IMG/VR virus record: IMGVR_UViG_3300006102_000009
Span: 1 to 23,368 of that record
Direction: 5' to 3' (one strand)
Source: a virus
Length of the DNA stretch: 23,368 nucleotides
The position numbers and the translations under genes are program-made. Positions 14,518-22,682 of this stretch are shown in pieces. The notes under the pieces are model-generated. The model saw only the letters and a program-made list of their open reading frames with translations, had not been told where the DNA came from and made no database searches. Positions within the stretch are counted from its first letter, which is position 1. Every line of letters begins with the position of its first letter.

Positions 14518-15218
14518 GTCGGGCTTACGTCGCAGAAGGGGACAGCATCACATCCGATACGAGCGGTATTGGCGGAGTTACCCCATATCCGGACCGCTAT
14601 CTTTCATTTGCTTCACCCACAATCAACACTTTCGTCAACAACGCAGTGGGTGGCTCTGCCCTCGCGAATATGAACCTTCGGGCGGCTACGCTTGACGCGA
14701 TGCTGCCGCTTGGAACCGTTAATATTCTCAGCGTGTTGGTTGGTGCGAACGACAGCATAGGCGGGTCAAGCCTCTACGCAACTGCGGCCATATACGCGGC
14801 GGCCGTCGCTTCATACCTCGATGCGAGGCGCGCGGCTGGCTGGAAGGTGGTGCTGTGCTCGATCACTCCGATCGATCCGGGAACGAATCCAACCTTCAAT
14901 AGCACCCTCAAGGATCCGGTAAACATCATTTACCGCTCATGGGCTCCTGGCCTTCACTACGACGGATTCGCTGACTTTGGCGCGGACGCCATCATGGGGG
15001 ACGACACGTCCTTCACCGATTTTCCGGCCTACTGGCACGACGGCATACATCCGAACAATCTGGGTCAGACGCGCCTTGAGACGATCATCCGCCCGGTCCT
15101 GAACTCGATCGCTGTTTCGACGGCAGTTGGCGCTGCATTGTCACAGAGCAACGTAGATGGCGAAAGTCTGCCAATTATTGCGCACCAGGGCGCGCAATTC
15201 GTGGTCTTATCCTTCTGA
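14514..15218 (+). CDS. GDSL/SGNH-type hydrolase (234 aa)
   Basis: SGNH blocks are visible in order: AEGDSIT with nucleophile Ser11 (block I), NNAVGGS with Gly46/47 (block II), VLVGANDS with Asn79 (block III), and WHDGIHPNN with Asp176 and His179 (block V). These match lipases, esterases and deacetylases of the SGNH superfamily. A phage protein of this kind could remove O-acetyl groups from a surface polysaccharide at the tail tip. The location before a glycine-rich tail-type protein supports that, but no virion evidence exists. There is no signal peptide. Confidence 0.85.
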   Translation: MSRAYVAEGDSITSDTSGIGGVTPYPDRYLSFASPTINTFVNNAVGGSALANMNLRAATLDAMLPLGTVNILSVLVGANDSIGGSSLYATAAIYAAAVASYLDARRAAGWKVVLCSITPIDPGTNPTFNSTLKDPVNIIYRSWAPGLHYDGFADFGADAIMGDDTSFTDFPAYWHDGIHPNNLGQTRLETIIRPVLNSIAVSTAVGAALSQSNVDGESLPIIAHQGAQFVVLSF

Positions 15219-15239
15219 TGTAGGGGCTTTGAAAACCTC

Positions 15240-16094
15240 ATGCCGACACAGACATTTACGACCCCAGGCCCTGGCAGCTTCAATTTTGCCGGCACGATCA
15301 CCCAGGTTGAATGCTGGGGCGCTGGTGCGAGCGGTGGCGCCTCGGCCGGGTCCGCAAACGGCGCGAGTGGTGCTGGGGGCGGCGCATATTCAAAAACGAC
15401 TGGGCTGAGCTTAACCGGGCTTCTCAATTTCATCGTTGGTGCTGGTGGTGTTGGCGTTCATGCCGGTATCAATCAGGCTGTCAATGGTAACGACGGGGGC
15501 GATACGACATTCAACGTCACGACTTGTGGGGCTAGCGGCGGCAAGGCCGGTTCTGCAGTGGTGAACACAACTGGAGCTGTACTTGGTGGCTTGGGTGGAA
15601 CGGTCTTAAATGGAGTCGGGTTCCCTGGCGGGCGCGGTGGAAACAATCCTGATGTGGTCGCCAATGGGCAAAGTGCGGGCGGTGCCGGTGGTGCGGGTGG
15701 ACCCGATGGGGCAGGAAAACAAGGCGTCGACGTTACTGCCCCACACCAAGGAACCAATGGTGGTGATGGAGATAATTCTAGCGGTGGCGTTGGCGGCATC
15801 GGCACCCCTCCTGGAACGCCTCCCGTTGATGCTGGTGGGGTAGGGGGAAGCGATCCTAAAGGCGGCGCTGGCGGCGGCGCGTGCGGATACGATGCTGCTG
15901 AATTACACGGTGGCGCGGGCGGCACCCCAGGAGGTGCCGGCGCTGGTGCTGCTTCCTTCGGTAGTAGCGGCGCAGAAACGGCATATTCTGGTGCAGGAGC
16001 GCCAGGGAAGATCGTGGTAACGTACACGATAGGTCCGTTTAATCCCGCGTGGGCGGCGGAGTCGACCTCGATGGTCGGTGGCGTATTCTTCTAA
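15240..16094 (+). CDS. glycine-rich tail-tip/fibre-type protein (284 aa)
   Basis: From ~residue 30 the protein is dominated by Gly-rich runs (WGAGASGGASAGSANGASGA, GGAGGAGGPDGAG, then GGAGGTPGGAGAGAASFG). The front end, MPTQTFTTPGPGSFNFAGT, resembles the conserved strand of small phage glycine-rich proteins, and it ends GAPGKIVVTYTIG. Gly-rich adhesins such as gp38 of S16-like phages form polyglycine helical sandwiches at the fibre tip. This is a structural analogy, not a demonstrated relationship. The antisense Pro-rich frame is a shadow. Confidence 0.75.
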   Translation: MPTQTFTTPGPGSFNFAGTITQVECWGAGASGGASAGSANGASGAGGGAYSKTTGLSLTGLLNFIVGAGGVGVHAGINQAVNGNDGGDTTFNVTTCGASGGKAGSAVVNTTGAVLGGLGGTVLNGVGFPGGRGGNNPDVVANGQSAGGAGGAGGPDGAGKQGVDVTAPHQGTNGGDGDNSSGGVGGIGTPPGTPPVDAGGVGGSDPKGGAGGGACGYDAAELHGGAGGTPGGAGAGAASFGSSGAETAYSGAGAPGKIVVTYTIGPFNPAWAAESTSMVGGVFF

Positions 16095-16108
16095 AGCGCC
16101 TAGAGCGC

Positions 16109-16114
16109 AGGAGG
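16109..16114 (+). promoter_or_regulatory. AGGAGG ribosome-binding site deciding an unusual start
   Basis: This perfect Shine-Dalgarno sequence lies six bases before the ATC at 16121. It lies one base before an out-of-frame GTG at 16116, which is too close to use. No ATG, GTG or TTG in the frame of the 16121 gene lies at a sensible distance. Confidence 0.7.
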
Positions 16115-16120
16115 CGTGTC

Positions 16121-16819
16121 ATCTTTAGGAAATCCACAGCCGGTCAGTTCATCCATTTCCAAGGCATTGACTCCTCGAGCGGAGGCCCCAAAACCGGCGT
16201 GAGTTGGACGGTCCGGCGCTGCATCGATGGAACGTTTACAGCAGGCGGCGGGACCGTGACCGAGGATACCGGCTTGGGTTGGTACAAGTATGCCATGAGC
16301 GCTGGAGACACTGCCGGTAACGATATTGGGTTCAACTTCACCGGCACCGGCGCTATCCCTCAGACGGTGAATATCATCACGACCGCTTGCGATCCAACCG
16401 CCCCGACGAATTTCGGCATCACCGCAATTCCGGCAGTTGCCAGCGGCTCGGCCGGCGCGCTTCCGACGACGGGCACGGGCGCAAATCAAGTGCAGGTGGA
16501 TGGTAGCGGCGGCGTAACGGTTGGTGCCGCCTATCGGCCGGGCATCCGCAAGAATACGGCTCTGGCCAATTTCGCCGTGCTTATGACGGACTCCACAAAC
16601 CATGTGCCCGCAACTGGTAACGCTGGGAGCATGAGCGTTACTCGCGCCATCGACGGCGGCGCCTTCAGTGCAGGAACTATTGGCGCTGTAACCGAGATTT
16701 CGAGCGGCTGGTATGTGTTTAATCTCGGCGCTGGTGATCTGAACGGGGATATCGTTATGCTCAGAGCCACCGCCTCGGGCTGCGATGACGTGGACATCGA
16801 AATCCGGACCTGCCCATAG
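16121..16819 (+). CDS. internally duplicated virion-type protein; probable non-standard ATC start (232 aa)
   Basis: The frame has two related ~87-residue units. Unit 1 is residues 2-88 (FRKSTAGQFIHFQGIDSSSG, then GWYKYAMSAGDTAGNDIGF). Unit 2 is residues 142-232 (IRKNTALANFAVLMTDSTNH, then GWYVFNLGAGDLNGDIVML). A Gly/Ala-rich linker joins them. Proteins with this FRKxTA...GWYxxxLxxxD pattern occur in phage tail regions. The only standard start in frame is GTG 16049, 46 bases inside the upstream gene and with no ribosome-binding site. AGGAGG is placed ideally for ATC 16121. A 2-base insertion in an ancestral GTG-TCA-TTT start is an alternative. The stop is TAG. Confidence 0.72.
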   Translation: MFRKSTAGQFIHFQGIDSSSGGPKTGVSWTVRRCIDGTFTAGGGTVTEDTGLGWYKYAMSAGDTAGNDIGFNFTGTGAIPQTVNIITTACDPTAPTNFGITAIPAVASGSAGALPTTGTGANQVQVDGSGGVTVGAAYRPGIRKNTALANFAVLMTDSTNHVPATGNAGSMSVTRAIDGGAFSAGTIGAVTEISSGWYVFNLGAGDLNGDIVMLRATASGCDDVDIEIRTCP

Positions 16820-16836
16820 CACCGAGGTAGCCAACA

Positions 16837-17583
16837 ATGTCAGTTGTTGCGGCTTGGCGCGGCGGGCAGCCTATGACGGGCCGAATCGTCGGCGCTGCCG
16901 TCTTCCGAACGCGGGGCCCCGCTGTCGGGTCTGGACAAGGTATAGGCACCGCGTTCTCGATCTCGACCGCCTCTGGCGCGTCTCCTGTACTTCCGGCCCA
17001 AGGCTTAGTCATCGCGTCCTACGCCAACATGTCGATCGTTTCGACTTGGCGCGGCGGAGAACTCGCCAAAGGAAGATTGGCGGGCGGGATTGTTTTCCGA
17101 TCGTTGAATATGCCGCCATCAACATCTGTCGGCGTGGGAACGGCGGTCGCCTTATCAACAGTGCTCGGTGTATCAAATCCGCCTGCCCAGGCTACTCCCA
17201 GTGGGAAAAACGTCTTCCTGTCCATGGTTTTCGGTAGTCTACAAATCCAAGCAGAGTTCTTTTCTTTCGGGCCGCCTCAGACCATATTTTCCAACGACGA
17301 CGGCCTTTCCATGTTTTTGGAGGTTGGAGGACAGATACCGGGAACTTCCAATCTGTCGCTGATGTTTACCCGTCCGGATGGCTCATTCTACACATCTGCC
17401 AGTTACAAATTCTATGTTGGACGAGTGCCAGTCCTTGGAGAGAACATCAGGCTTCCCGGGTCCAGCTACGTTGTTTATGTTTTCAATCCCGGAGAACTTG
17501 CATATCCTGGCGTGTGGAGTGTTTCTCTACTTAAGGATGGCTTCATACATGCAACCACCGACTTCACCGTTGTGAGCGCATAA
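16837..17583 (+). CDS. tail-type protein with duplicated WRGG motif domain (248 aa)
   Basis: The N-terminal 115 residues contain two copies of a ~49-residue unit: VVAAWRGGQPMTGRIVGAAV (from residue 3) and IVSTWRGGELAKGRLAGGIV (from residue 67). Each is followed by a GxGTAxxxST...SGAS/LGVS segment. The C-terminal half is a separate beta-rich domain: DDGLSMFLEVGGQIPGTSNL, then SLLKDGFIHATTDFTVVSA. A phage tail or virion component is likely from context. GAGGTAG precedes ATG 16837. It shares neither sequence nor obvious origin with the duplicated neighbour at 16121. Confidence 0.7.
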   Translation: MSVVAAWRGGQPMTGRIVGAAVFRTRGPAVGSGQGIGTAFSISTASGASPVLPAQGLVIASYANMSIVSTWRGGELAKGRLAGGIVFRSLNMPPSTSVGVGTAVALSTVLGVSNPPAQATPSGKNVFLSMVFGSLQIQAEFFSFGPPQTIFSNDDGLSMFLEVGGQIPGTSNLSLMFTRPDGSFYTSASYKFYVGRVPVLGENIRLPGSSYVVYVFNPGELAYPGVWSVSLLKDGFIHATTDFTVVSA

Positions 17584-17584
17584 A

Positions 17585-17806
17585 ATGCCTCCGCAAATGC
17601 GAAATGTGTTTTCGAGCCATGTGCAATCGATCGGGCATGATCCAGAGACATCCGAATTGACCGTTGTCTATAAGAACGGCACGCACACGATTTATGACGG
17701 CGTGCCCGAGGACGTGGCAACCAAGATATTCCAGTCAGAGAGCATCGGGTCGGCGCTACACGAGCATGTCAAAGGCCAATATCAGCACAGGTATCTCAAG
17801 AAATGA
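17585..17806 (+). CDS. KTSC-domain protein (73 aa)
   Basis: The sequence matches the KTSC domain pattern: SSHVQSIGHDPETSELTVVY, then KNGTHTIYDGVPEDVATKIF and ESIGSALHEHVKGQYQHRYL. KTSC domains are small and occur alone in many phages or fused to lysyl-tRNA synthetase-like proteins. Their role is not well understood. It lies one base after the previous stop and overlaps the next gene as ATGA (17803-17806). Confidence 0.8.
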   Translation: MPPQMRNVFSSHVQSIGHDPETSELTVVYKNGTHTIYDGVPEDVATKIFQSESIGSALHEHVKGQYQHRYLKK

Positions 17807-18063
17807 GCCAGCCATCGCGCCCGCTTGACGATCCATCGAAGCCATTTACGGAGATGGCTGCAAGGATTCAGCGCAACGAGAAGTCTGAGTTCGCGGGGGC
17901 GATCGTTGTGGTAACCCCGGACGGCACAATCCTGTCCCAAGCCTTCATCAACCCCACGCCTGACACCGCAGGCTTCTGGTCGACCGCCAAGGCCATGGTT
18001 GAGGTTGCCGTCACGGATTACCTCCAGGCCAAGGACAAAGCCGCTGGATTTGGCTTTCGATGA
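17803..18063 (+). CDS. small phage hypothetical (86 aa)
   Basis: A short alpha/beta-looking protein: FAGAIVVVTPDGTILSQAFI, then TPDTAGFWSTAKAMVEVAVT. The overlaps at both ends are ATGA-type, with the KTSC gene (17803-17806) and with the HNH gene (18060-18063), so it belongs to the coupled run that leads into the terminase gene. No recognisable domain or motif was found, and the function is unknown. Confidence 0.65.
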   Translation: MSQPSRPLDDPSKPFTEMAARIQRNEKSEFAGAIVVVTPDGTILSQAFINPTPDTAGFWSTAKAMVEVAVTDYLQAKDKAAGFGFR

Positions 18064-18551
18064 AAATACGCGCTCCAGATTTCACGGCTAAAGAGCTAAA
18101 GCGGATTCTTAAGTACAATCCGAACACTGGAATATTTACGAGACTTCGATCTGGAAGGATCGCCGGCGGAACGGATACCGATACGAAGTATTGGAGGATA
18201 ATGATATCAGGTCGTTTGTATCACGCTCATCGCCTTGCTTGGTATTACATGACAGGAGAATGGCCACCATCGACGATTGATCACTAGGACAGAAATCGCA
18301 CGAACAACAAGTGGCGCAATCTTCGCCTTGCATCACTGAGCCAACAACAGGCGAACGCTCCATTAAGAAGAAATAACTCTTCAGGCTTCCGGGGTGTTCA
18401 TTTTGATGCGTCGCGCGGAAAGTGGGTAGCTGTTTTGTATTGTGGAAAACATCACCATCTTGGCAGATATGACAGCAAGCGCAGAGCTGCTGCTGCATAC
18501 AAGGAAAAATTTCAACAACTTCATGGACATTTTTTGTCCGGAGGGCATTGA
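18060..18551 (+). pseudogene. HNH endonuclease with AP2-type domain interrupted by an in-frame amber codon
   Basis: The frame encodes LKRILKYNPNTGIFTRLRSG, a GRLYHAHRLAWYYMTGEWPP segment, then STIDH followed by TAG (18285-18287). It continues with no other stop as DRNRTNNKWRNLRLASLSQQ, an AP2-like SGFRGVHFDASRGKWVAVLY and HHHLGRYDSKRRAAAAYKEK, ending at TGA 18549-18551. This is a complete ~163-residue phage HNH-AP2 homing-type nuclease except for the amber codon. The TGA shares a base with the terminase ATG (TGATG), preserving the neighbour arrangement. The 75-residue product before TAG would lose most of the HNH site and all of AP2. A recent nonsense mutation, amber read-through or a sequencing error could each explain this. 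Two other genes here end in TAG, which argues against a reassigned code. Confidence 0.88.
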
Positions 18552-20431
18552 TGGCCGCCTGGGACGACACGAAAGTAGAGACGTTCAAGGAAAATTTTTA
18601 TACCTTTCTCAACAGTTGCGTAGTCAACTCAAAGGAAAAAGGACGGATCACTCTCGGGGATAACATCTACTCAGCCCAACGTGTTTTTCTTGATTGCATA
18701 TTCAACGCGCTCAAGCGGGACGTTCACGATATTAAGGTTCTAAAAAGTCGCCAGCTTGGACTCTCAACGATTTCGCGAGCGCTGTCACTGTTCTGGCTCG
18801 GCGTCCACAATGGGCTTCGCGGCGCAATGGTTTTCGATACCGACGCCAACAAAGAGAATGCGAGAAAAGAGATAGAAGAGATGGTGCGCAATCTTCCAAA
18901 GCGCATGAAATTTCCTCGCATCAGTTCCTACAACCGATACGGGATTACGTTAGATAACGATTCCCAAATGCTTTTCATGTCTGCTGGCATTCGATCCAGC
19001 AAAGGATCTGGGCAACTCGGTCGATCAACTGGACTTAATTTTGTCCACGCATCCGAACTTTGTTCCTGGGAAGCGGAAGAGGGAATCGTTTCATTCAAAC
19101 AAGCACTTTCTGAAACGTTTCCAGACAGGTTATACATTTACGAAAGCACAGCGCGCGGCTTTAATTCCTGGCACACGATGTGGGAGGACGCCAAGAGCGA
19201 TGACCTGAATCAGGCGACGTGTTTTTTGGGGTGGTATCTCAAAGATAGCCAACGAATAGAGCGCGGAACTGAAATGTTCCGTCGCTACGGAAATGACGCA
19301 CCAAATGAGATCGAGCGTAAGAGAATCCAAGCAGTTAAAGAACAATACGGATTTGATGTCGATATCGAACAACTGGCTTGGTATAGGAGGAAAACCGACC
19401 CCGCCAGAGAGAAAGATCCCGGTGAGCCGACTGATGGATTTACTCAATCAGAACAACCATGGACCGAAGAAGAGAGTTGGGTTGCTACAGGCTCCACCTT
19501 CTTTCAAGCGGATAAGCTGACAGCACAAATTGTCGCCGCGTCGCAACTCAAGCATCAATCATACAAGTTCTATCCAGGAGCCGATTTTCCTCACAGCGAT
19601 TTCGAGGTCTCCAAGTATCGGCGCGACATTCATCTGAAAGTCTGGGAAGAACCGGATCCAAACGGCATGTACGTCGTTTCCGCCGATCCCGCATTCGGAC
19701 ACGATGAAAGAAATGACCGCTCTGCGTGCGAGGTGCTCCGCTGCTACGCGGATGGCTGTGACCAAGTGGCGGAGTATGCTTCTGCGTCAATCCCGGCGCA
19801 TCAATTCGCGTGGCTGATTGCAGCGCTTTGCGGCTGGTATCACAATGTTCTCTTCATTCTTGAGATCAATGGGCCCGGCGAAGCGGTGTGGAACGAATAC
19901 CGATCTCTCCCAAAACTCTTGCAGGGTTACCAGAGCGGCGTTGCGCAAGAACATGGTCTGAACAACATCCTTGGGAACGTGCGGAATTATGTCTACCAGC
20001 GCGCCGATTCGATGGGGGTTGGTGCTTCATGGCAATTTAAGACTCAGACTTCCCTCAAGGTCTCGATCATGGAGAGGTTACGGGACTTCGTGAGTACCGG
20101 AGCTTTCAAAATCCGCTCGGTCGATGCCCTAGAAGAGATGCGGACGGTGACCCGAGATGGCGACAGCATCAAGGCCGAAGGGTACAACAAGCGAGATGAT
20201 CGAGTGATGGCGCTCGCCATGGGCGGTCGCGCATGGGAAGAGAAATTGCGCCCCATGCTGATCGCCCAAAACCGCACAAGACAGGCCGAAGTCGCCAGAA
20301 AACAGCTATCCGCCCGTGGCCGGTACGAGCTTTTCACCAAGAACACTTTGGAGAGCTTTCTCAAGCAGAAAGAAGCGCGTAGGATCATGCAGGAAATCAG
20401 AGAACGGCGTGCTTCGTGGAGGGGGCGCTGA
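18551..20431 (+). CDS. terL: terminase large subunit
   Basis: This 626-residue protein has the N-terminal packaging ATPase and C-terminal RNase-H-type nuclease of large terminases. The ATPase motif appears as VLKSRQLGLST (residues 63-73, a Walker-A-like element). LNFVHASEL lies in the Walker-B region, and the coupling-type motif YESTARG follows. The nuclease acidic sites fit SADPAFGHDE, ILEINGPGEAVWNEY and DDRVMALAMG. It cuts concatemeric DNA and drives packaging into the procapsid, using the portal encoded downstream. ATG 18551 overlaps the HNH stop as TGATG; the TTG at 18548 is rejected. The stop overlaps the next ATG (TGATG). No small-subunit gene is recognised in the window. Confidence 0.93.
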   Translation: MAAWDDTKVETFKENFYTFLNSCVVNSKEKGRITLGDNIYSAQRVFLDCIFNALKRDVHDIKVLKSRQLGLSTISRALSLFWLGVHNGLRGAMVFDTDANKENARKEIEEMVRNLPKRMKFPRISSYNRYGITLDNDSQMLFMSAGIRSSKGSGQLGRSTGLNFVHASELCSWEAEEGIVSFKQALSETFPDRLYIYESTARGFNSWHTMWEDAKSDDLNQATCFLGWYLKDSQRIERGTEMFRRYGNDAPNEIERKRIQAVKEQYGFDVDIEQLAWYRRKTDPAREKDPGEPTDGFTQSEQPWTEEESWVATGSTFFQADKLTAQIVAASQLKHQSYKFYPGADFPHSDFEVSKYRRDIHLKVWEEPDPNGMYVVSADPAFGHDERNDRSACEVLRCYADGCDQVAEYASASIPAHQFAWLIAALCGWYHNVLFILEINGPGEAVWNEYRSLPKLLQGYQSGVAQEHGLNNILGNVRNYVYQRADSMGVGASWQFKTQTSLKVSIMERLRDFVSTGAFKIRSVDALEEMRTVTRDGDSIKAEGYNKRDDRVMALAMGGRAWEEKLRPMLIAQNRTRQAEVARKQLSARGRYELFTKNTLESFLKQKEARRIMQEIRERRASWRGR

Positions 20432-21003
20432 TGGCGTTCAAAAGCCGAAGGTATAAATGTCCGGAATGCAGCGGAGAATTTTCGTTTCTGCATGAGATTA
20501 TTAACGGCGTCGAGGAAGACCCTCCGTCTCACTGCCCAAGGTGCGGCTGTTACGTCGGAACCGAACCGCAGGCGTTGCCATCCAACTTCAGCATTTCGTC
20601 CTCTAAAGGGAAGAACCCCGACATTCTCTATAGGGAAATGGAGAGTTCATCCGCCGATCGCGCGCAGCAAGCGGCCGATCTTGCGGGCGTGCCCGTTTCC
20701 GAGATGGCATCGTTAAAAATCACGAATATGAAAGACAACATGCGCGAGGGCGATATCGCCGCCATTGTGCCGCCGCAGCCCTCTCAGGCTTACGTCCAGG
20801 CGACAAGGCAAACGAACAGCGCGCCAGCGTTCCAAGCCAATGGCGCGGAGTATGCCCGAGGGACGATCATCAATGGCTCTGCGATTGGGACCATGGTCGG
20901 GCCCAGCGCTGGTCATCACGGCGAGTCCATGCGTGAGCGCGTGACCAATTTCCACAAGAGCCTTGTGCCGGTCCAGCGGCGAGTTCAAAACAGAGCCACC
21001 TGA
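20431..21003 (+). CDS. zinc-ribbon protein between terminase and portal (190 aa)
   Basis: The N-terminus has two CxxC knuckles, KCPECSGEF and HCPRCGCYV, enough for one zinc ribbon within the first 45 residues. The rest is polar and probably partly disordered (SNFSISSSKGKNPDILYREM, QTNSAPAFQANGAEYARGTI, VTNFHKSLVPVQRRVQ). It sits in TGATG overlap with both terminase and portal genes. A packaging or assembly accessory is possible but not shown by the sequence. Confidence 0.7.
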   Translation: MAFKSRRYKCPECSGEFSFLHEIINGVEEDPPSHCPRCGCYVGTEPQALPSNFSISSSKGKNPDILYREMESSSADRAQQAADLAGVPVSEMASLKITNMKDNMREGDIAAIVPPQPSQAYVQATRQTNSAPAFQANGAEYARGTIINGSAIGTMVGPSAGHHGESMRERVTNFHKSLVPVQRRVQNRAT

Positions 21004-22682
21004 TGCGTCTCCCAGACGACACCAAGAAGCTGACGAGCCAAGCCACCGACATCGTGGAGATTTGCAGGACGTCGGTCGGTCAGCGCGCGACCGCGTACAA
21101 TTCCTATCGGCAATGGATTGAGAACGGGCGGGGCGCCGGAGGATTGGCGCTCGCCAACATGCTGTACGCGCATCTTGATCGACTGCAGTCGCATCTCTTC
21201 TCGCCCAGCCATTTGAGATTTTCGATCGATTTCGAGAATTTCTATCCGAAATTAACCCATAAGCAGGGCGAAGCCGTTGCCCGTCTTATCACCAGAGAGT
21301 GGGAGCGCAAGAGCATCGATCTTGTGTTCGGAGCCGGCGTTCGGCTCGGTTTGGATTACGGTTGTGGAATCGGAAAACTGCTGGTGACGCGGGGAGACGT
21401 GCCGCAATGTCATGCTCGTCTAGTCGCTCCATGGCAGTTCGGCGTCTACAACGAAGCGGTCGATTCCGTCGAAGACCAAGAAGCCTGCGTCGAAACGCTA
21501 TTCCTCAATCGGCATGAGGTCTGGCGCCGCGTCGCGCATCTTCCAGAAGCGGATAAACTCTACAAGCGCATTCTGGCGCATTCGAACAAAGGCGCGTCGG
21601 TGTCCACGCCACCGTCCTTCGCCCATCAGGTGTTGTCGACGGCGATTCTGGATACATCCCTTGCGAACGCGACTAGACCCATCCCCGGCGGCATCGTCCA
21701 GCTTTCCAATGATCCTTCGAACGTGACGCTCGGGCCCCAGATCGACGCCGAACTCTTCCCCATGCACGAGCTTTGGGTGAAGGACGACGAGCGGAACGAC
21801 TGGCTGACGATCCAGATTATCGAGCCCGACATCCTGGTCGCGCCCTTGCTGAAGCGCGTGAACCTGTTTTGCCCTGACACGCTGCCCTACACGAAAATCC
21901 AGCCTAACCACGTCGCGGGATATTTCTGGGGTCGTTCCGAAATCGTCGATCTGATCATGTTGCAGGATCTGTTGACGACGCACCTCGACGACGTCAAACG
22001 TCTTATGGGGCAACAATTCGACAAATTGCTGGCATTTTCCGGGTTCACGGGCCTCACGGATAAAGTCTACGGAGAATTCCGCGCGCAAGGTTTCCTGGCG
22101 ATGGAGCAAGGGGCCCAGGTCAATGATTTGACGCCGAAAATCCCAGAGTTCGCGCTGCCCTTCATCGCGCAAATCCTGCAACTGATGGACCGGGTCGCCG
22201 GATTCGACAACATTCTGTCAGGACGAGGCGAGCAGGGCGTCCGCGCCGGCTCGCACGCGGATAGCCTCCAGAGGATGGCGTCTCCGCGTCTCCGCGACCG
22301 CGCGCTATTGGTCGAGCGCCAATGCGCCGTCATGGGGGACAAGACACTCTCCGCATTCGAAGCCAAGGACGCACGCGCTTGGTTCCCCAACGAGAAGCAG
22401 GACGAGGTCGAAGCGTTCTTGATTTCGCAGCTTCCCGAGGATCGTCGACTTGTCGTGGATTCGCATTCGTCCTCGCCGATCTACGAAGAGAACCACCAGC
22501 AAATCGTGGCGTTCTTGCTCAAGGCCGGTGTGATCGATGGTGCGTCGGCGCTCGAGCTTCTGAACGTCCCGAACTTGGATGTTCTTTTGCAGCGTTTGGG
22601 GGAGCAACAGGCCGCCAAAGCGAAATTCTTGCAGGAGCATCCCGAATTGGCGATGCAAAAGGGCGGCAAGAAGGCGGCTTAA
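21003..22682 (+). CDS. portal / head-to-tail connector protein (559 aa)
   Basis: The length and order of the sequence fit phage portals: an N-terminal wing (ICRTSVGQRATAYNSYRQWI), beta-rich middle segments (FGVYNEAVDSVEDQEACVET, NHVAGYFWGRSEIVDLIMLQ), then the long stem/crown helices (DLLTTHLDDVKRLMGQQFDK, ALPFIAQILQLMDRVAGFDN with GRGEQGV) and a charged C-terminal helix. It directly follows the terminase and zinc-ribbon genes, as portals usually do. It forms the dodecameric ring through which DNA enters. The exact family is not assignable by eye. Its TAA stop overlaps the minus-strand neighbour's stop in the shared TTAA at 22679-22682. Confidence 0.82.
   Translation: MRLPDDTKKLTSQATDIVEICRTSVGQRATAYNSYRQWIENGRGAGGLALANMLYAHLDRLQSHLFSPSHLRFSIDFENFYPKLTHKQGEAVARLITREWERKSIDLVFGAGVRLGLDYGCGIGKLLVTRGDVPQCHARLVAPWQFGVYNEAVDSVEDQEACVETLFLNRHEVWRRVAHLPEADKLYKRILAHSNKGASVSTPPSFAHQVLSTAILDTSLANATRPIPGGIVQLSNDPSNVTLGPQIDAELFPMHELWVKDDERNDWLTIQIIEPDILVAPLLKRVNLFCPDTLPYTKIQPNHVAGYFWGRSEIVDLIMLQDLLTTHLDDVKRLMGQQFDKLLAFSGFTGLTDKVYGEFRAQGFLAMEQGAQVNDLTPKIPEFALPFIAQILQLMDRVAGFDNILSGRGEQGVRAGSHADSLQRMASPRLRDRALLVERQCAVMGDKTLSAFEAKDARAWFPNEKQDEVEAFLISQLPEDRRLVVDSHSSSPIYEENHQQIVAFLLKAGVIDGASALELLNVPNLDVLLQRLGEQQAAKAKFLQEHPELAMQKGGKKAA

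Noticed and set aside
15473-16027. 184-residue minus-strand Pro-rich frame
   Set aside because: It is the antisense of the glycine-rich gene (GGx codons read as CC-rich), giving an artificial Pro-rich protein.
16049-16120. N-terminal extension from GTG 16049
   Set aside because: It overlaps the upstream gene by 46 bases, lacks a ribosome-binding site and encodes an Arg-rich segment unlike the rest of the protein.
16100-16837. 245-residue minus-strand frame
   Set aside because: It runs opposite the duplicated virion-type gene, with no recognisable domain.
18285-18287. TAG reassigned to a sense codon
   Set aside because: At least two clear genes (13046 and 16121) end in TAG and are closely followed by normal starts of the next gene.
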